Source of the DNA: Branchiostoma floridae
Taxonomy: Eukaryota; Chordata; Leptocardii; Amphioxiformes; Branchiostomatidae
DNA: 64,000 nucleotides
Reading direction: 5' to 3'
NCBI RefSeq assembly: GCF_000003815.2
Contig: NC_049981.1
Span: 6,941,335 to 7,005,334 of the forward strand
The notes beneath the pieces were generated by a model. That model worked only from the letters and a program-made list of their open reading frames with translations. It was not told the origin of the DNA and did not search any database. Position 1 is the stretch's first letter. The number at the start of each line of letters is the position of its first letter. Position numbers and translations under genes: made by a program. Positions 26,799 through 51,701 of the stretch are shown here, piece after piece.

Positions 26799-26946
26799 CT
26801 GTCTATACACAAATACCAAATAGTCAGTGGCAACAAATACTGCAGTGACAATTAGGACAGCAGTTCAATAAAGAACAAGGCAGAAATAATCATGACCAAT
26901 CAACCTTGTAACAATAGCATCAATGACTTTTTCTTCACAATACAGT

Positions 26947-39905
<12,959 letters not shown>

Positions 39906-41532
39906 TTTGATAGCTGTCTAAGTGGCCAGGAAAAGGACGAAAAAGCGTCAGAATTTCGCGCTAAATGAGCAAAAAAACATCGGTTACATGCAAGCAGCTG
40001 TCGGGCTAGCTGACCTTTACAGGCAACTTGACCTGCCGCAAAACGGTCGATATTTGCAACAGGACAGGGAAAGTCCATTTTTCAAGAAAGGGATCACACA
40101 AAGTTAACGTGAAATATGATGTAAAAGAACGCTCTATTATCAGTTAATTGCACATCGGATTAACGTACACTTCTGTTGACTGCACGGAATCTCAAAATCT
40201 CAAACCAGTGCGATCTACTAGTACCTAGTTAACTTCGCATAGTTGCACCAGTCGGATAATTGCACCAAATTCACTGGCAAAAGGGCCGTGCAATTAAGCG
40301 GATTCTACTGTATATTAGTATCTACTGTTATTTCTATATGTGGCCATTTTAATTTGATTATATGGATGACATNNNNNNNNNNNNNNNNNNNNNNNNNNNN
40401 NNNNNNNNNNNNNNNNNNNNNNNNNNNNNNNNNNNNNNNNNNNNNNNNNNNNNNNNNNNNNNNNNNNNNNNNCAAATAATGAAAGTTATTACAAGTTCAT
40501 ATCCGAAGGCTAATTGCAAGTACATGGTAGAAACATAGGGAATATACATATGACAATGGATAGTGAAAAACATTATTGCAAAAAGAGAACACTAGTGTTG
40601 GCTATTTCTAAATAAAAAGAGCATTGCCTTCGTTGTGAAATCCAAGTGCAAAGTTGAACAAATGACAAAACACACAGAGTATGGTATATTTTCCATTTTA
40701 ATTCTTTCACATCTTCTGGTTTGGCTTTTAGAATCTGGCAATCTATGTCATTTGCATGTCCGTTTTCCGATATTTTTTTTCAATTTACGGCCGCTGATAT
40801 GTGCTCATTTTACAGCTGCTTTGTTCGACTTACATTTTAATTGAAAACGTTTTCATTTTTGAAAATGGATGAACATCGGATGCATGTCATCCACATAATC
40901 AAATCACCAAGGTATCATTACAATATTAGACATAATGCGAACCTTCTATTCTCGTTTAATCATTTCAGCTCTGGAAATTTGGCGTTGCCTGAATTCAGCC
41001 ATCATCCTACCGTGTAAGCTGATACGAAGCTATGTAATGTTTTAATTCGCACTACAAGAAGAGGGCAAGAGGGAAATTTAGCATAAAGCGGTATCGGGAT
41101 CTGCAAAAAAAAAAGGTTAGTTCTAATGTTGCGTAGTCATAAATGCATGTAACGTTACATTCTAAACAGTTTTACTATACTCACTGAGTTGATACAGCAA
41201 TGTGTTAGACGTGTGCCAAATAGAAAACTGCGCCAATCTCAACTCTTTATGCGACTGCAAAAGCAGGATAGACGGCTTGTACGACATAAACGAAGACAGA
41301 ATGGCCGCATTTTCCCCTTTTCCCTATAAAACATACATCTTTACAATCAAACACCCCTCGTCTTGTCCCATAGTCGAACATTCCAAACTTCCCATTAGTT
41401 GTGACGTTATAAGTGTTGCCTAGCTGCGCATGCGTTTAGAACAACCAAAGTCTTGGAACAACAAAGCTCCACGGATGAGCGCTAGCCGTTGTTACTCACT
41501 GATCACAGACTCGTGACGACTAGACTAGCAAA
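39906..41532. promoter_or_regulatory. Shared upstream region between TMEM161 (-) and the stathmin-domain gene (+)
   Basis: The two start codons lie 1.6 kb apart in divergent orientation. The segment contains a 100-N gap (40373-40472) and a dispersed repeat at about 41250-41400. A block from about 41396 to the ATG at 41533 is nearly repeated before the second exon-1 copy at 63808. It includes tgacgtta, gttgcctagctgcg and gatgagcgctagccgttgtt, which makes it the likely core promoter and 5' UTR. No TATA box was assigned. Confidence 0.5.
40373..40472. other. Assembly gap (100 N)
   Basis: A run of exactly 100 N, usually a gap of unknown size. Confidence 0.98.
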
Positions 41533-43180
41533 ATGTGGGACTTCATAGTAACGATCTCTAGCTGTTTGTGTTTTTGTAAGACCAACAACAAGGTGTCACC
41601 CGGAGGGGGTGGAGATCCGGAGGATGAAACAGCGCCGGGAGAGGAGGAGATGGACCGCGGGACCACCGGTGAGTCCATGCGGTATAGGATACTGGGTCAA
41701 CGATGTCTGCAGTTTATCAGTGTCTTTAGCTTAATTGTAATCATTGCATAGATAACGTTATATTAAAGGCTGCTGCCATTATGTCAAAGCTGTTTTCATC
41801 AGTCTAAATGGGCTTGTGGTGAGTTTGTGATAGAAACTCAGAGAGAGGTTTTAACCCACCCTATTACATCCTACAGATGACTTGTACAAGATCTAAAATA
41901 TGCTACGTCAACCTGTAACTACGTTTCCACATATTTATTCGTAGCTTGTGCTCAGAGACGACGGTATTCTACCGGTTTCATCTTTATTGTCTTTCTCAAG
42001 AATGACAGAGATCGAACCACTCCTCCTTTCATACCTTTTCTGTGTCTTTTTAGTGCAGGGCGCTCAAACATGAATTTAAGATATTGACGTTTAATACGTT
42101 TTCACATATTGTTCCAGAACGTTCCGTGGTGACCGTACAGCCTCCAATGTCCCAGCCAAGACCGAGCAAGTCGTCGGCTGACGTCCTTGCCGAGTTGCGA
42201 GAAGACGGCCTGTTGCCCCTCAACACCCGGGGCGAGTCCGTCGCTTTCCAGGTGCCGCTAGGCAAGCCCGCCTCCGAGCCCGACGCGCCCCCTCGCCGTC
42301 CTGTAAAGCTGGAAAAACTGGAGGAAACTCTCCAGGAGAGGCGCGAACGGGTCAAGAAGGAGCCCGCGGGATCACGCACTCAACTGAGACAGAAACTCAG
42401 CAACGCCGCCAACAGACGTGACGTGGGTTTATGTTATATGATATGATATGATGACATTTCATTTTTAGTCAACAAGTTGACTATCATCACAGAAATATTA
42501 GGAATTATAATGATAAAGAGACTTACTTTTCTTACTTGCTTTATCCGTCCGCTTGATAAAGAGAATAAGAAAGAAAAGACGAAAATCAGAGAGCAATAGG
42601 CTGAAGACTTAAAGCTATGAGCTAAATCTTCTTGTTTGTATCCGTCTGAACAGGAGATGTTGGCCGATAGATCACGAAAACTTGCAGAGAAATCGAGGAG
42701 AGCGAAAACCAAGGCTAGAGAAGCCGCCAACAACCGCAAGAGCACTGCCTTTGTTATCTCCTCTGTCAGCGACACGGACGCCATCGTTCCCCGAGACTCG
42801 GAGAAGGCGCAGGCTTTGGAGAAACGTCTGAACAAGAGGAGGCAACGCGTGGCGAAAAGGACCACCGCGGAAGACCTGAAGAAACAACAGGAGTTAGCAG
42901 CTGAACGCAGGAAGGTGAGTTTCTCAGTGCACTCGCTACTGTAGAAATATCGACAAGAAGGGCAGAAAATTTTGTATTTGGCTCAACAAAGGGCATACGA
43001 TGTTTTCTGAAAGTCTGTGGCTTGTTGTGTGAGTTCTTGAAGATTTTGAAAGAGACTAAGATGAATTTTAAGTAATTCCTGACTCTTTTACACGCTTTGT
43101 TGCAGGACAAAAGGAACGAGATCGCACGGAAGTCCAAGGAGTTGGGGATGTCCAGCTGGGACCGCGCTCTCGACTTCTAA
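41533..43180 (+). CDS. Stathmin-domain protein, STMND1-like
   Basis: Four exons, 41533-41668, 42118-42422, 42654-42914 and 43106-43180 (TAA), join in phases 1, 0 and 0 to give 258 residues. Vertebrate STMND1 is about 276. The N-terminus has a cysteine cluster (SSCLCFCK), as in membrane-anchored stathmins that are palmitoylated there. Residues 62-100 have SKSSADVLAELREDGLL, then GESVAFQVPL, which parallels the STMND1 segment before its stathmin core. LEKLEETLQERRERVKKE resembles the stathmin helix LEEIQKKLEAAEERRK. Residues 148-234 are a long, very basic Arg/Lys/Ala helix. Stathmins bind tubulin, and a microtubule-related role is inferred from family only. AATAAA follows at 43810-43815. A second copy of exon 1 is at 63808-63940. 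Confidence 0.8.
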
Positions 43181-44180
43181 TTGATCATTATTACATCTAA
43201 GGTCACGATGAAATGGCTGCGAAAAGGTGGTTTTATGAAAGCACATCTGGTAGATTTTAATAACTTCATACACGGAAATTTGTTTGCGCATATGTAACGC
43301 TATCTCCTGTAATTACGTTCGACGTTAACAAAACTCAAGTCAAGTCATAGCAGACCAGTTGTAAATGTGTTGTTTAATTCTGAAATGTTAGACATAAAAG
43401 TAAAAACAAGGTTGTTTCCAATATATGATAAAGTTTGCCTACTTGGATGCTGTTGGGTAAGTTAAGCGCTTCAAACAGTGTTTATGCTGTGTTTTTTTAG
43501 ATTCCATAAAAGTAATGGAAAAAATACCATATTTTTACATTCGTTACCTGCCGATTGAAATGTGCTGTTTGACTGGAAAAAAATGTATAAAAAAGCAGAG
43601 AAAAAATGACTATGTTCTTCGAAAATAATGTTAATTTGAAGTTTACTCCTTGGCTTGGTCTGAAATAGGTCTAATGTTAACGTTTGGAAAAGCGTTTACA
43701 AAAAAAAACTAACTTAAGTGGATTGTAAGGTATCAGCAGGTATTATTCTACATGTATCTCTTATGCAGCGAAGTGTTAAAGCAATTGCATGTTGTACAAT
43801 AACATTACAAATAAAGTTAAACGACAGGTTCTTTCAATAATATCTCATGTCATCTTTTATCTGATGGTTTATATTATTGAGCATAGATCGTCACTTATTG
43901 GCCCTGCAGACGAAAACATTAAGTGTTTAAAAACGAATGCATGTACATGTTATATATGAAGTTACAACTGGAACGAGATGGTGCCAACTGTCAAGTAGTA
44001 AGGCTGCCATAATTTGGGTGGGAAGAAATATGTTTGAAGTATACAGATGTTGCCTTATGTCCATAGAAATTGGGACATCTCTAAGAGGTGAATGGTAGAT
44101 GACATGATATTTCAAAACCGGAAGAAATAAAACTGGTTAACGATGAAGCTGAAGTAGTCGGATTCATAGTTTGCTCTTCT
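43181..44180. other. 3' UTR and flank of the stathmin-domain gene
   Basis: No further coding sequence. The poly(A) signal AATAAA at 43810-43815 is the likely transcript end, giving a 3' UTR of about 0.65 kb. Confidence 0.5.
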
Positions 44181-44186
44181 AACTTG

Positions 44187-44450
44187 TGTATATGTGTATA
44201 TATACATTTATGTGTGTGTTTGTGTGCATGTGTGCGTATGTGTGTGTGTGTGTGTGCGTGCGCGTTTGTGCGTATGTGTCTGTCTGTGTGTGTGTATGTG
44301 TGTGCGTGCTTGTGTGTGTGTGTGCGTGTGTGCGTATGTGTCTGTGCGTGTGTGTGTGTGTGTGTGTGTGCGTGCGCGTGTGTGCGTATGTGTCTGTGTG
44401 TGTGTATGTGTGTGCGTGTTTGCGTATGTTTGTGTGTGTGTGTTTGTGTG
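44187..44450. repeat. (TG)n / (TGTGCG)n microsatellite running into a gap
   Basis: Continuous tgtgtgtgcgtg and tgcgtatgtgtctg repeats up to the N run. The gap at 44451-44950 is probably the unresolved remainder of the array. Confidence 0.95.
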
Positions 44451-44950
44451 NNNNNNNNNNNNNNNNNNNNNNNNNNNNNNNNNNNNNNNNNNNNNNNNNN
44501 NNNNNNNNNNNNNNNNNNNNNNNNNNNNNNNNNNNNNNNNNNNNNNNNNNNNNNNNNNNNNNNNNNNNNNNNNNNNNNNNNNNNNNNNNNNNNNNNNNNN
44601 NNNNNNNNNNNNNNNNNNNNNNNNNNNNNNNNNNNNNNNNNNNNNNNNNNNNNNNNNNNNNNNNNNNNNNNNNNNNNNNNNNNNNNNNNNNNNNNNNNNN
44701 NNNNNNNNNNNNNNNNNNNNNNNNNNNNNNNNNNNNNNNNNNNNNNNNNNNNNNNNNNNNNNNNNNNNNNNNNNNNNNNNNNNNNNNNNNNNNNNNNNNN
44801 NNNNNNNNNNNNNNNNNNNNNNNNNNNNNNNNNNNNNNNNNNNNNNNNNNNNNNNNNNNNNNNNNNNNNNNNNNNNNNNNNNNNNNNNNNNNNNNNNNNN
44901 NNNNNNNNNNNNNNNNNNNNNNNNNNNNNNNNNNNNNNNNNNNNNNNNNN
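44451..44950. other. Assembly gap (500 N)
   Basis: N run after the TG microsatellite. The missing first exon of the lysozyme gene could lie here, but nothing shows that it does. Confidence 0.98.
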
Positions 44951-44973
44951 TCATAACGGTCGATCCATGCCGG

Positions 44974-45066
44974 TCTTTCTATTTTGTCATTTTTTTTTTT
45001 TTGCTGTGTCCGGCCTAGGCACAAAATGACAAAAAAATGACAAAATGACAAAATAGAAAGCCCGAT
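44974..45066. repeat. Hairpin repeat, ctttctattttgtcat
   Basis: The phrase ggtctttctattttgtcatt is followed about 45 bp later by its inverse, aatgacaaaatagaaagcc, with an extra aaaatgac repeat inside. It may be the remaining end of an element truncated by the gap. Confidence 0.7.
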
Positions 45067-46430
45067 AAAAACGACTAAAAAAACGTTAAAAAAACAGCCG
45101 GAGCCTAACCTCTGCTTGGAGAGTAACTTTACACGACCTTCCTCACTTCACCCAGGTGTAAAAATGGGTACTAGTACCTGACTTCTGTCGGGGAGGTAAA
45201 AGACTACCTCTGTACCGTATATGTGGCACTGTTAATATAAGTTTCAAACTTGAGTGCAGTGCCACATTGTCCCCGTCTGTCTAAAAGCAAATAGAACAAG
45301 AGTTCGTAGACCTCAGGCCTGCATGAAATGTATTGGGTGTCTGTAGACCTATTGTGTATTTTTTTCTCTTTTTGTCCGTGTTTGCATGGTTTAAAAAGTG
45401 AGATTTTTACCGTGTTGGTTGTGCACCATGCAAAAGTCTGAAATTCCATTTTCGGAATGTGTAAGTTTGGGCATGGATGAACATTACTTATTTTGGATTT
45501 CTTAAGCATGTAACCAACCACAGTACCTTGAATTTGTTGAGACGACTTTTCCTACCTTTTTTTGTCTCAGATGGCCCTTGTAGTTATTCTGTCACATATG
45601 ATATATTCAGTACTGATATCTTCCTATTTCAATGTACTGACCTAATGCAGCTGCTAAATCTCCTTAGTGTGGCAATGATATTCATTAAAGATTTATTCCA
45701 GGAGTGCTATAACACTTGACACTGGAAGGTTATTTGCATAATTTGACCAAGTAAGTTTTTACAGTAGTTCCATAGACAACATGAATAGTGGTAGCCCCCA
45801 TCCAGCAGCAACAGTTAGTCCCCAGGGTGGTATGATATTTTTATTCAATCCATCCAACTAAAACCTAAACCTAAGTGACAAAATGCAACAAACGATACCA
45901 AATTCAAAATAGAACAAAGCTTCTACCACTTAACCCTGTATGTACTATAGATTAAGCAGGCCCAAAAATCAAGCGACCATGACTAGCCCCAAACTACAAA
46001 TTACCTGCATACAATACGGAAATGGCATCCCCAAAGAAACAACAAGAAACACAGGAAGATAATATACATACCTTTCTCTTACACTCGAGCTCTATACAGT
46101 TCTCCTCCACTTTAGAAAGTTGTATCTTCTTCTGATTGCCAAACAGGGTAAAGGAACTTGTACCAGAACTTTAAACTCAGTACTACAAAGCTCTCAAAAC
46201 ACCACAAAGACTAAGAAGCAAACTCAAATTGTACCTAACAGCAACAGATACTAGTACAAACTGAACTGAACTAGTACATCATCTGGCTGGAAACACTGTT
46301 GATACAAAGTAACCTGATACATTGAAGGTGGCAGAAGCCAGTGCAAAAACAGATGACGATTCTACACGTAAGCTTAAAGACCTATCAATCAACCCAACCG
46401 TCAACTGTTTTTACACAACCAAACAGATAT
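45067..46430. other. No gene recognised
   Basis: The segment cacccaggtgtaaaaatggg followed by tacctgacttctgtcggg (45150-45200) resembles the 3' tail of a retroelement. The rest has no supported feature. I looked here for a lysozyme first exon (signal peptide plus a CELAR-like motif) and did not find one. Confidence 0.35.
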
Positions 46431-46439
46431 TGGGGGGAT

Positions 46440-47080
46440 GCCCCAACCACACAAAAACAGGGTAAACCTACAGTATCAAGTTCAAGCACTAGGAGGCCCA
46501 AAATCAAACCTGCCCACCAGGACACCAGCAACAACCCACGTAACAAATAGCAACACGATGGCACCTTACGTTCCGGAGATACAGCGCACGCGCAGTGCCC
46601 GCACAAAAGGTAACCTGAAATGTCAAGTTCAAGCACCAAGGGCGCCAAAATCAAAAATGAGAATTATTCAGCCACCGCCAACACATGTGCCAAATATCAT
46701 CGCGCCCGCACCAACCGTTCAGAAGATATAACTCCGGAAAACCCCCTCCCGGACACAAAATTCGACCTGTCGCGTCAAGTTCAAACGCGACAAGGCCCAA
46801 AATCAATCCTAGGTAACAGGCAACAGCTCCCCACCCATGCACCAAAAATCGTCCCAATGGCGCGTATCGTTCCGGACACACAGCGCCAAAAGTGCCCAAA
46901 AAACACAAAAAAATGCCACCTGCAATGTCAAGTTCAAGTGCCAGGAGGCCCAAAATCAAACCTGAGTGTCAGGCTACCACCCCCAACCCACGTACCAAAA
47001 ATCGTTGTGCTCGCACCATCCGTTCTCGAGATACAGCGCCCTAAATCCCCAGCTTCCAAAAGTTCCCACGCCCCTGAAAG
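46440..47080. repeat. Degenerate tandem repeat, about 145-155 bp unit, four copies
   Basis: The phrase caagttcaagc followed by gg-ggcccaaaatcaaacc recurs near 46479, 46622, 46774 and 46929. Each copy also carries ccaaaaatcgt and cgttc-gagatacagcgc. Related single units occur at about 49890-50130 and 56230-56370. Apparent proteins on both strands are artefacts. Confidence 0.75.
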
Positions 47081-47328
47081 CCATACCTGCATACATGCAG
47101 GTATAAAGTCTCTGTGGAGCCTGTCCGCGGTCTCTGCGAAGTATTCATCATGGGCATTTCTGAACTAATTTAGCTTATTCGTTTCAGCTACTGATCATAA
47201 GTTACTCCCCCTTGATTTATCTGCTAAAGTGTATCTACCTGAATACTTGGATACTTGCTTGGAGTAAACTCAAATGCATAAAGAACACGCACCACCCACA
47301 TGCATGATGGCACGTAATATTTCCACAG

Positions 47329-50316
47329 GGATCTGTCTGGTGCAGCACGAGAGTTCCTTCCGGACTGATGCAAGAGGCGGCCCCAATGGGAATGGATCCT
47401 ACGATTACGGGCTGTTCCAGATCAACGGTTACTACTGGTGCAACAACCGTAAACCGAACAATCACAACGACTGTGGCGTCTCCTGCTACGGTACGTATAC
47501 GTAAACTATGTGAAATACGACATTGCGATGATGATCATGCAAAACATAGTCACAAAAGATACGTAGTTAAAGAGAGTCGTGAAAACTATTTCACTGTTCA
47601 CTTTATACCGTTTTCTGGTATTCCAGGTATCCTGAAATGCCCCCAAATTTTACACACCTAGGGTCCAATTGAAGGTTTATCCTCTGGAAGTTTTCCATCG
47701 TTGGTGAATTTTCTTTTCTCGACATGAACAGTATTCAAACGTACGTGGGACCCTTAATGTATTGTAACCCACTTGTATAGTTCGAGATGAGGGCATTGAA
47801 GTTTGTTTGCAACCTGAAACGTACGTGCATGATCAGCCTGACGTTTGGTTAGGGTTGCTCACGTGGCAACCTGGCTATAAAAACATATTTTGAATCCCTG
47901 GACGTTGTTGAGCATATCGATGGTTACATCATGTCTCATTTCAAAGCCTTTATCGGCAATTTAAATAGTATTATCATGTTCGCACCATTAGTTGCATATG
48001 TTTGCAGTTAACAAATTCCTGCCTTCTCTCCAACTCAGACCTCCTTGACGATGACATCGCTGATAACGTCAAGTGTGTTAAACTGATCTACAAGCGTCAC
48101 GGTTTCTTTGCCTGGTGAGTTAACGTACAGTACATGTATGCGATTGTGCATTTAACTTAGCAACGGAATGCGCAGAATCCACACATCTTAGATATAGCCA
48201 TCATTAGTATTCGAATAGTCTTCTATTTTTACAATAATGTTTATCGCTGTCCATTGCCACGTGCACGTGCATTTATACATTTTCATTTATTCATGTTTTA
48301 TCAGGAACTCACAATTGGCCTACGTACACCATCTTGCATGTAAATTTTCATTAGACGTTGATGGTAAAATACCTATGTAAGAGATTGTCATCAACGATGA
48401 AGCAGACAAAGCAAATGAGTTAGCGCACAGTATGTACATGTAGAGCTGTGGGTCTAAGTGTGACAATGGAATTCTGAAATATTGATGGTAAATTACGCAA
48501 ATTTCCACAATAAACACAGGTCAAAATGAGTTCCTAGCTTTGGATAGGGACGTCCTATGATAGCACGTTCACTTGTTGAAGAACAGCCACACCTCGAGCA
48601 CGTTAAAGAGCTCACCACACTTATTGAAAAGAGCAGGGGTCCTTGGTCTTTCCCGGTAGGAGTCGGTCAAGTTATATCTGTACTGTTCAGCAGTACAAAC
48701 CTGGCGTGGTACGCTATATACGAGGGTGCTTCAAAAAGTAATGTCACTAGTTTTATAACAGGCTAATTTTTTCCTCAAACGAGATGAAATTTGGCACAAA
48801 GGTAAAGGCATATATCCTCTTGAGATTACAATATCTCAATTTGTTGTTAAAATTTTTATGAGCAACTGAGTTGATTTCAAGATAGCAATACCCCTGGAAG
48901 TTTGTCAGAAGATCAGTTTCTCTAGATCTGACCCTCTTATAACTATTGTAGGAAGCCGAAATTTCACCTGTATAGTAACAAATGTCTCTATAGGTCACAT
49001 GCCAATTTTCATTTCTGAACTCCCAATGGTTCATCTTTTATAGCTGCTAGAAAGGAGCGAGTTACTATATTACAGGCAGTTTGATTAATAGCCAAATACG
49101 TGGTTTATTTATCAAAGGTTTTGTAGACTAATTTTCCATCAACCAAAAGATAAGAAACTTGGCACACTTATTGGTTGTTTCAAGACCAAGAAGTGTGTAA
49201 AGTTTGATTTCTTTCTGTTTATTAAAAGTCCACTACAGAAACTTTAATCAGCCCACCCCTGATTAACGACACTGATGACCGGGGTCATACCTCACTTCAC
49301 CCAAGGAACGAAAAAAGAAAACATGATTGGATTTCAAAGATGAACATTAGCATGTGCTTTAAGAAGAAATAGAACTTGATACATGTTCAATTTCAGCTTC
49401 ATACAATAGCTACAAGTGAGTCAAGGACATTATCAATTGCATATTAATTGAACCTCGAATTTCTTTCGACGGGACAACAAGGGTGTGGTCAGCTAGAACT
49501 CAAGTCGGTCACACATAAAAATGTGAACAACAAAGTGAGCATTCTCAATCTCAAAAGGAGATATGGCTTTACATTTGTGCCAAATTTCAACTCATTCGAT
49601 GAAAAAATGAGCCTGTTATAAAACTAGTGACATTACTTTTTGAAGCAGCCTCGTAATAAAAAAAAACCGGAAATACATGATGTTATGCCTTGGAATCAAT
49701 AACAACATAGCAAACAAACCATACCATGTCCGGGACAATCACACTTTGAAAAAACTGCTTGACGGACGAACGACATGATGGAATATTCTTATTAACTATG
49801 CAAATGTACTCCTATTTTGCATGCATAATTAGTATTTTTTGTACAATATTGTCTAAGGTACCTACTACATACCAAAAATCATGAATTTTTTTACGAAAAT
49901 TCCCCATGCTATCCCCAAACTAGCCGCTAGGGGGCCCAAACTTATGTCACTTCTTCCTGGGCATACGAGCTATCTAACACCTAAAAAAATCGTGACCATA
50001 GCTTATTCAGAACACAAGATAGCAGAACCGGAAGTTGCGATGCAGTACCAAGAAAAGCCGCTAGAGAGCCCAAAATCTAATCATTTCCAGCTTTTATCAA
50101 ACCCTACCAACACACCAAGTATGAAACCAATCCACCAAGTCGTTCTTGAGTTACCTTGTTGACACACAGACACACATGTAGACAAACGCAGGGTAAAACG
50201 CAACCTCCATGACATTTCATGGAGGTAATTAACAATCTGTACCTCTCTCTAACAGGTATGGCTGGGTCAACAAATGCGGAGGCGACACCACCAGCTACGT
50301 CAAGGACTGCTGGTAG
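47329..50316 (+). CDS. c-type (chicken-type) lysozyme, exons 2-4; first exon not found
   Basis: Exons 47329-47490, 48039-48114 and 50256-50316 (TAG) join in frame. They encode [67 protein letters not shown] and YVKDCW. This is a c-type lysozyme that hydrolyses bacterial peptidoglycan. The catalytic Glu (in HESSF, Glu35 of hen lysozyme) and Asp (in SYDYG, Asp52) are both present, as are the conserved Cys and Trp residues, so the enzyme looks active. The first base of exon 2 completes a Trp codon (T|GG) with the missing exon 1, which should hold the signal peptide and the first cysteine. That exon is either in the 44451-44950 gap or was not recognised. AATAAA follows at 50434-50439. Intron 3 contains a 933-bp mariner-type MITE. 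Confidence 0.9.
48721..49653. mobile_element. Mariner-type foldback MITE, TA-flanked, 933 bp
   Basis: The left end CGAGGGTGCTTCAAAAAGTA and right end TACTTTTTGAAGCAGCCTCG are flanked by TA on both sides, as for Tc1/mariner elements. The inverted similarity extends inward for over 100 bp (for example atgaaatttggcacaaagg and its inverse). No transposase frame is seen. It lies in the last intron of the lysozyme gene. Confidence 0.85.
49870..50225 (-). repeat. Dispersed repeat, cctccatgaaatgtcatgg family, inverted
   Basis: Read on the minus strand from 50225: cctccatgaaatgtcatgga, then ctcaagaacgacttggtgg, ggtttcatacttgg, and further in ctctagcggc. It is the opposite orientation of the copies at 18478 and 53652, and ends about 30 bp before lysozyme exon 4. 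Confidence 0.7.
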
Positions 50317-50439
50317 AAACGTCATCCTTGTCATTGATGAGCAGACAGTCGTCATCGCGACATCGCATCAACTGCACCACACGCCACTGCAACCTCTTCT
50401 GATTGTGATTAGGCTCAGGATTGGATTCTCGTGAATAAA

Positions 50440-51236
50440 ACATCAATCAAATATTTCCTGCGTGTCTTTTCAATCGGTGTATTGAAAATGATATAGTGCC
50501 GTGGGTTTAAAACGTGCTAAAGTCGTTATAGCTAAAAAAAAAAGCTACTTTATTTCACTGACACCATCATTCAGATTCCATTGCATTACCTTCTGACAAA
50601 TATAACGTGTGCAACACGTAACGTACTCAATGTGTAACGTTAGTCATAAATGAAAATTCAATATAGAAACGGCAGTAAATTTTGGATTGGTCATAGGATA
50701 GAATCTACTATGTCCAAATGTCGCTGAAAAAGATTACTTGATCAAAATATACTTGTAAATGCTCAAATTTATTCAGCCTCCTTAGTTTGCACTTGCTCAA
50801 AAGAATTTGACAAATTTCAATCCGTAGACGAATTCAGCTACAACCAAAAAGTAGTGCAAACTCAGAGAATGGTCAGATCTAAGAAACTTGTAAACGGGGC
50901 CTGTATGAAAGGCGTAGATCCTGCCTAGAAAAGACCCCCATTCAATCAAGTTAATAACTCAGAAAATCTCAACACTGAGATTTCTACAATAACCCGACGC
51001 TAGAGGGTTATCAACACGGCTCACATAACGTATGGGCGGTGAATCTGTGTCAACGAGGCGAGGTACACAAATGTTGCCATGGAAAAGATAGGCTTAGGCT
51101 AGTTATTGCGATGGAGTAGATTTCCTATCCATTTCTGGCTGGAATAAGTCATATCATATATACCACCTGGATTGGAACGTGGTTTAGATGATGAGGTCAC
51201 AAAGCCCGCCTCAAGAAGATGTAACGTTATCAAAGT
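50440..51236. other. No gene recognised
   Basis: Intergenic segment between the lysozyme poly(A) signal and the LINE tail. I searched it for further minus-strand Reeler exons and saw none. Confidence 0.4.
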
Positions 51237-51598
51237 GACAACGATAGAGTAGAGTACAGTTGAGTAAGGTAGAGTAGAGTGGAGTATAGTAGAGTGTGGC
51301 AGGCCAGGTAGAAGTGACTGTTCCCATTTTGGTCACTTCGAATTCCAACTCACTTCACAGTTATTTCCAGTTTGTAAGGGTTGTACAAAGCTCGGTGATC
51401 AAAGTAGATCTTATGTTGTCTCAGATTGTCCAGTCTCTCCTTGAAACAGTTACCACTGGGAGGTACCACCACTGTCTCGGGTAGGTTATTCCACCATGGA
51501 ATCACTCTGACGATGAAGATATGGACTCTTCTGTTGCCACTTGACGTTTTATACGGCTGCAAAAGCAGGATAGCAGGCCTCATCCAAAACAACGCCAA
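51237..51598 (-). mobile_element. 3' end of a LINE (non-LTR retrotransposon) reverse-transcriptase frame
   Basis: The minus-strand frame ending at 51350 encodes HIFIVRVIPWWNNLPETVV and CFKERLDNL. This is the familiar C-terminal tail of CR1/L2-type reverse transcriptase (RV-x-WNxLPxxVV...FKxRLD). Downstream, 51237-51297 is a (CTCTA)n-like tandem tail, as these elements often have. Only the 3' end is present, so it is 5' truncated and dead. Confidence 0.8.
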
Positions 51599-51701
51599 AT
51601 TTGTAGAACTAGAATAATTACATTAAAAACAGAAAGGTTCGCAGTTATCCATTTTTCTAATGACATATACACCTTTACAATACTATACCCCTCGTCTTGT
51701 C

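Noticed and set aside
44184-45051. Open frames of 250-290 codons
   Set aside because: They consist of TG repeat and N bases; no real coding content.
46341-47168. Overlapping frames rich in Pro, Gln and Lys
   Set aside because: They follow a degenerate 150-bp tandem repeat, and every frame on both strands is similarly open.
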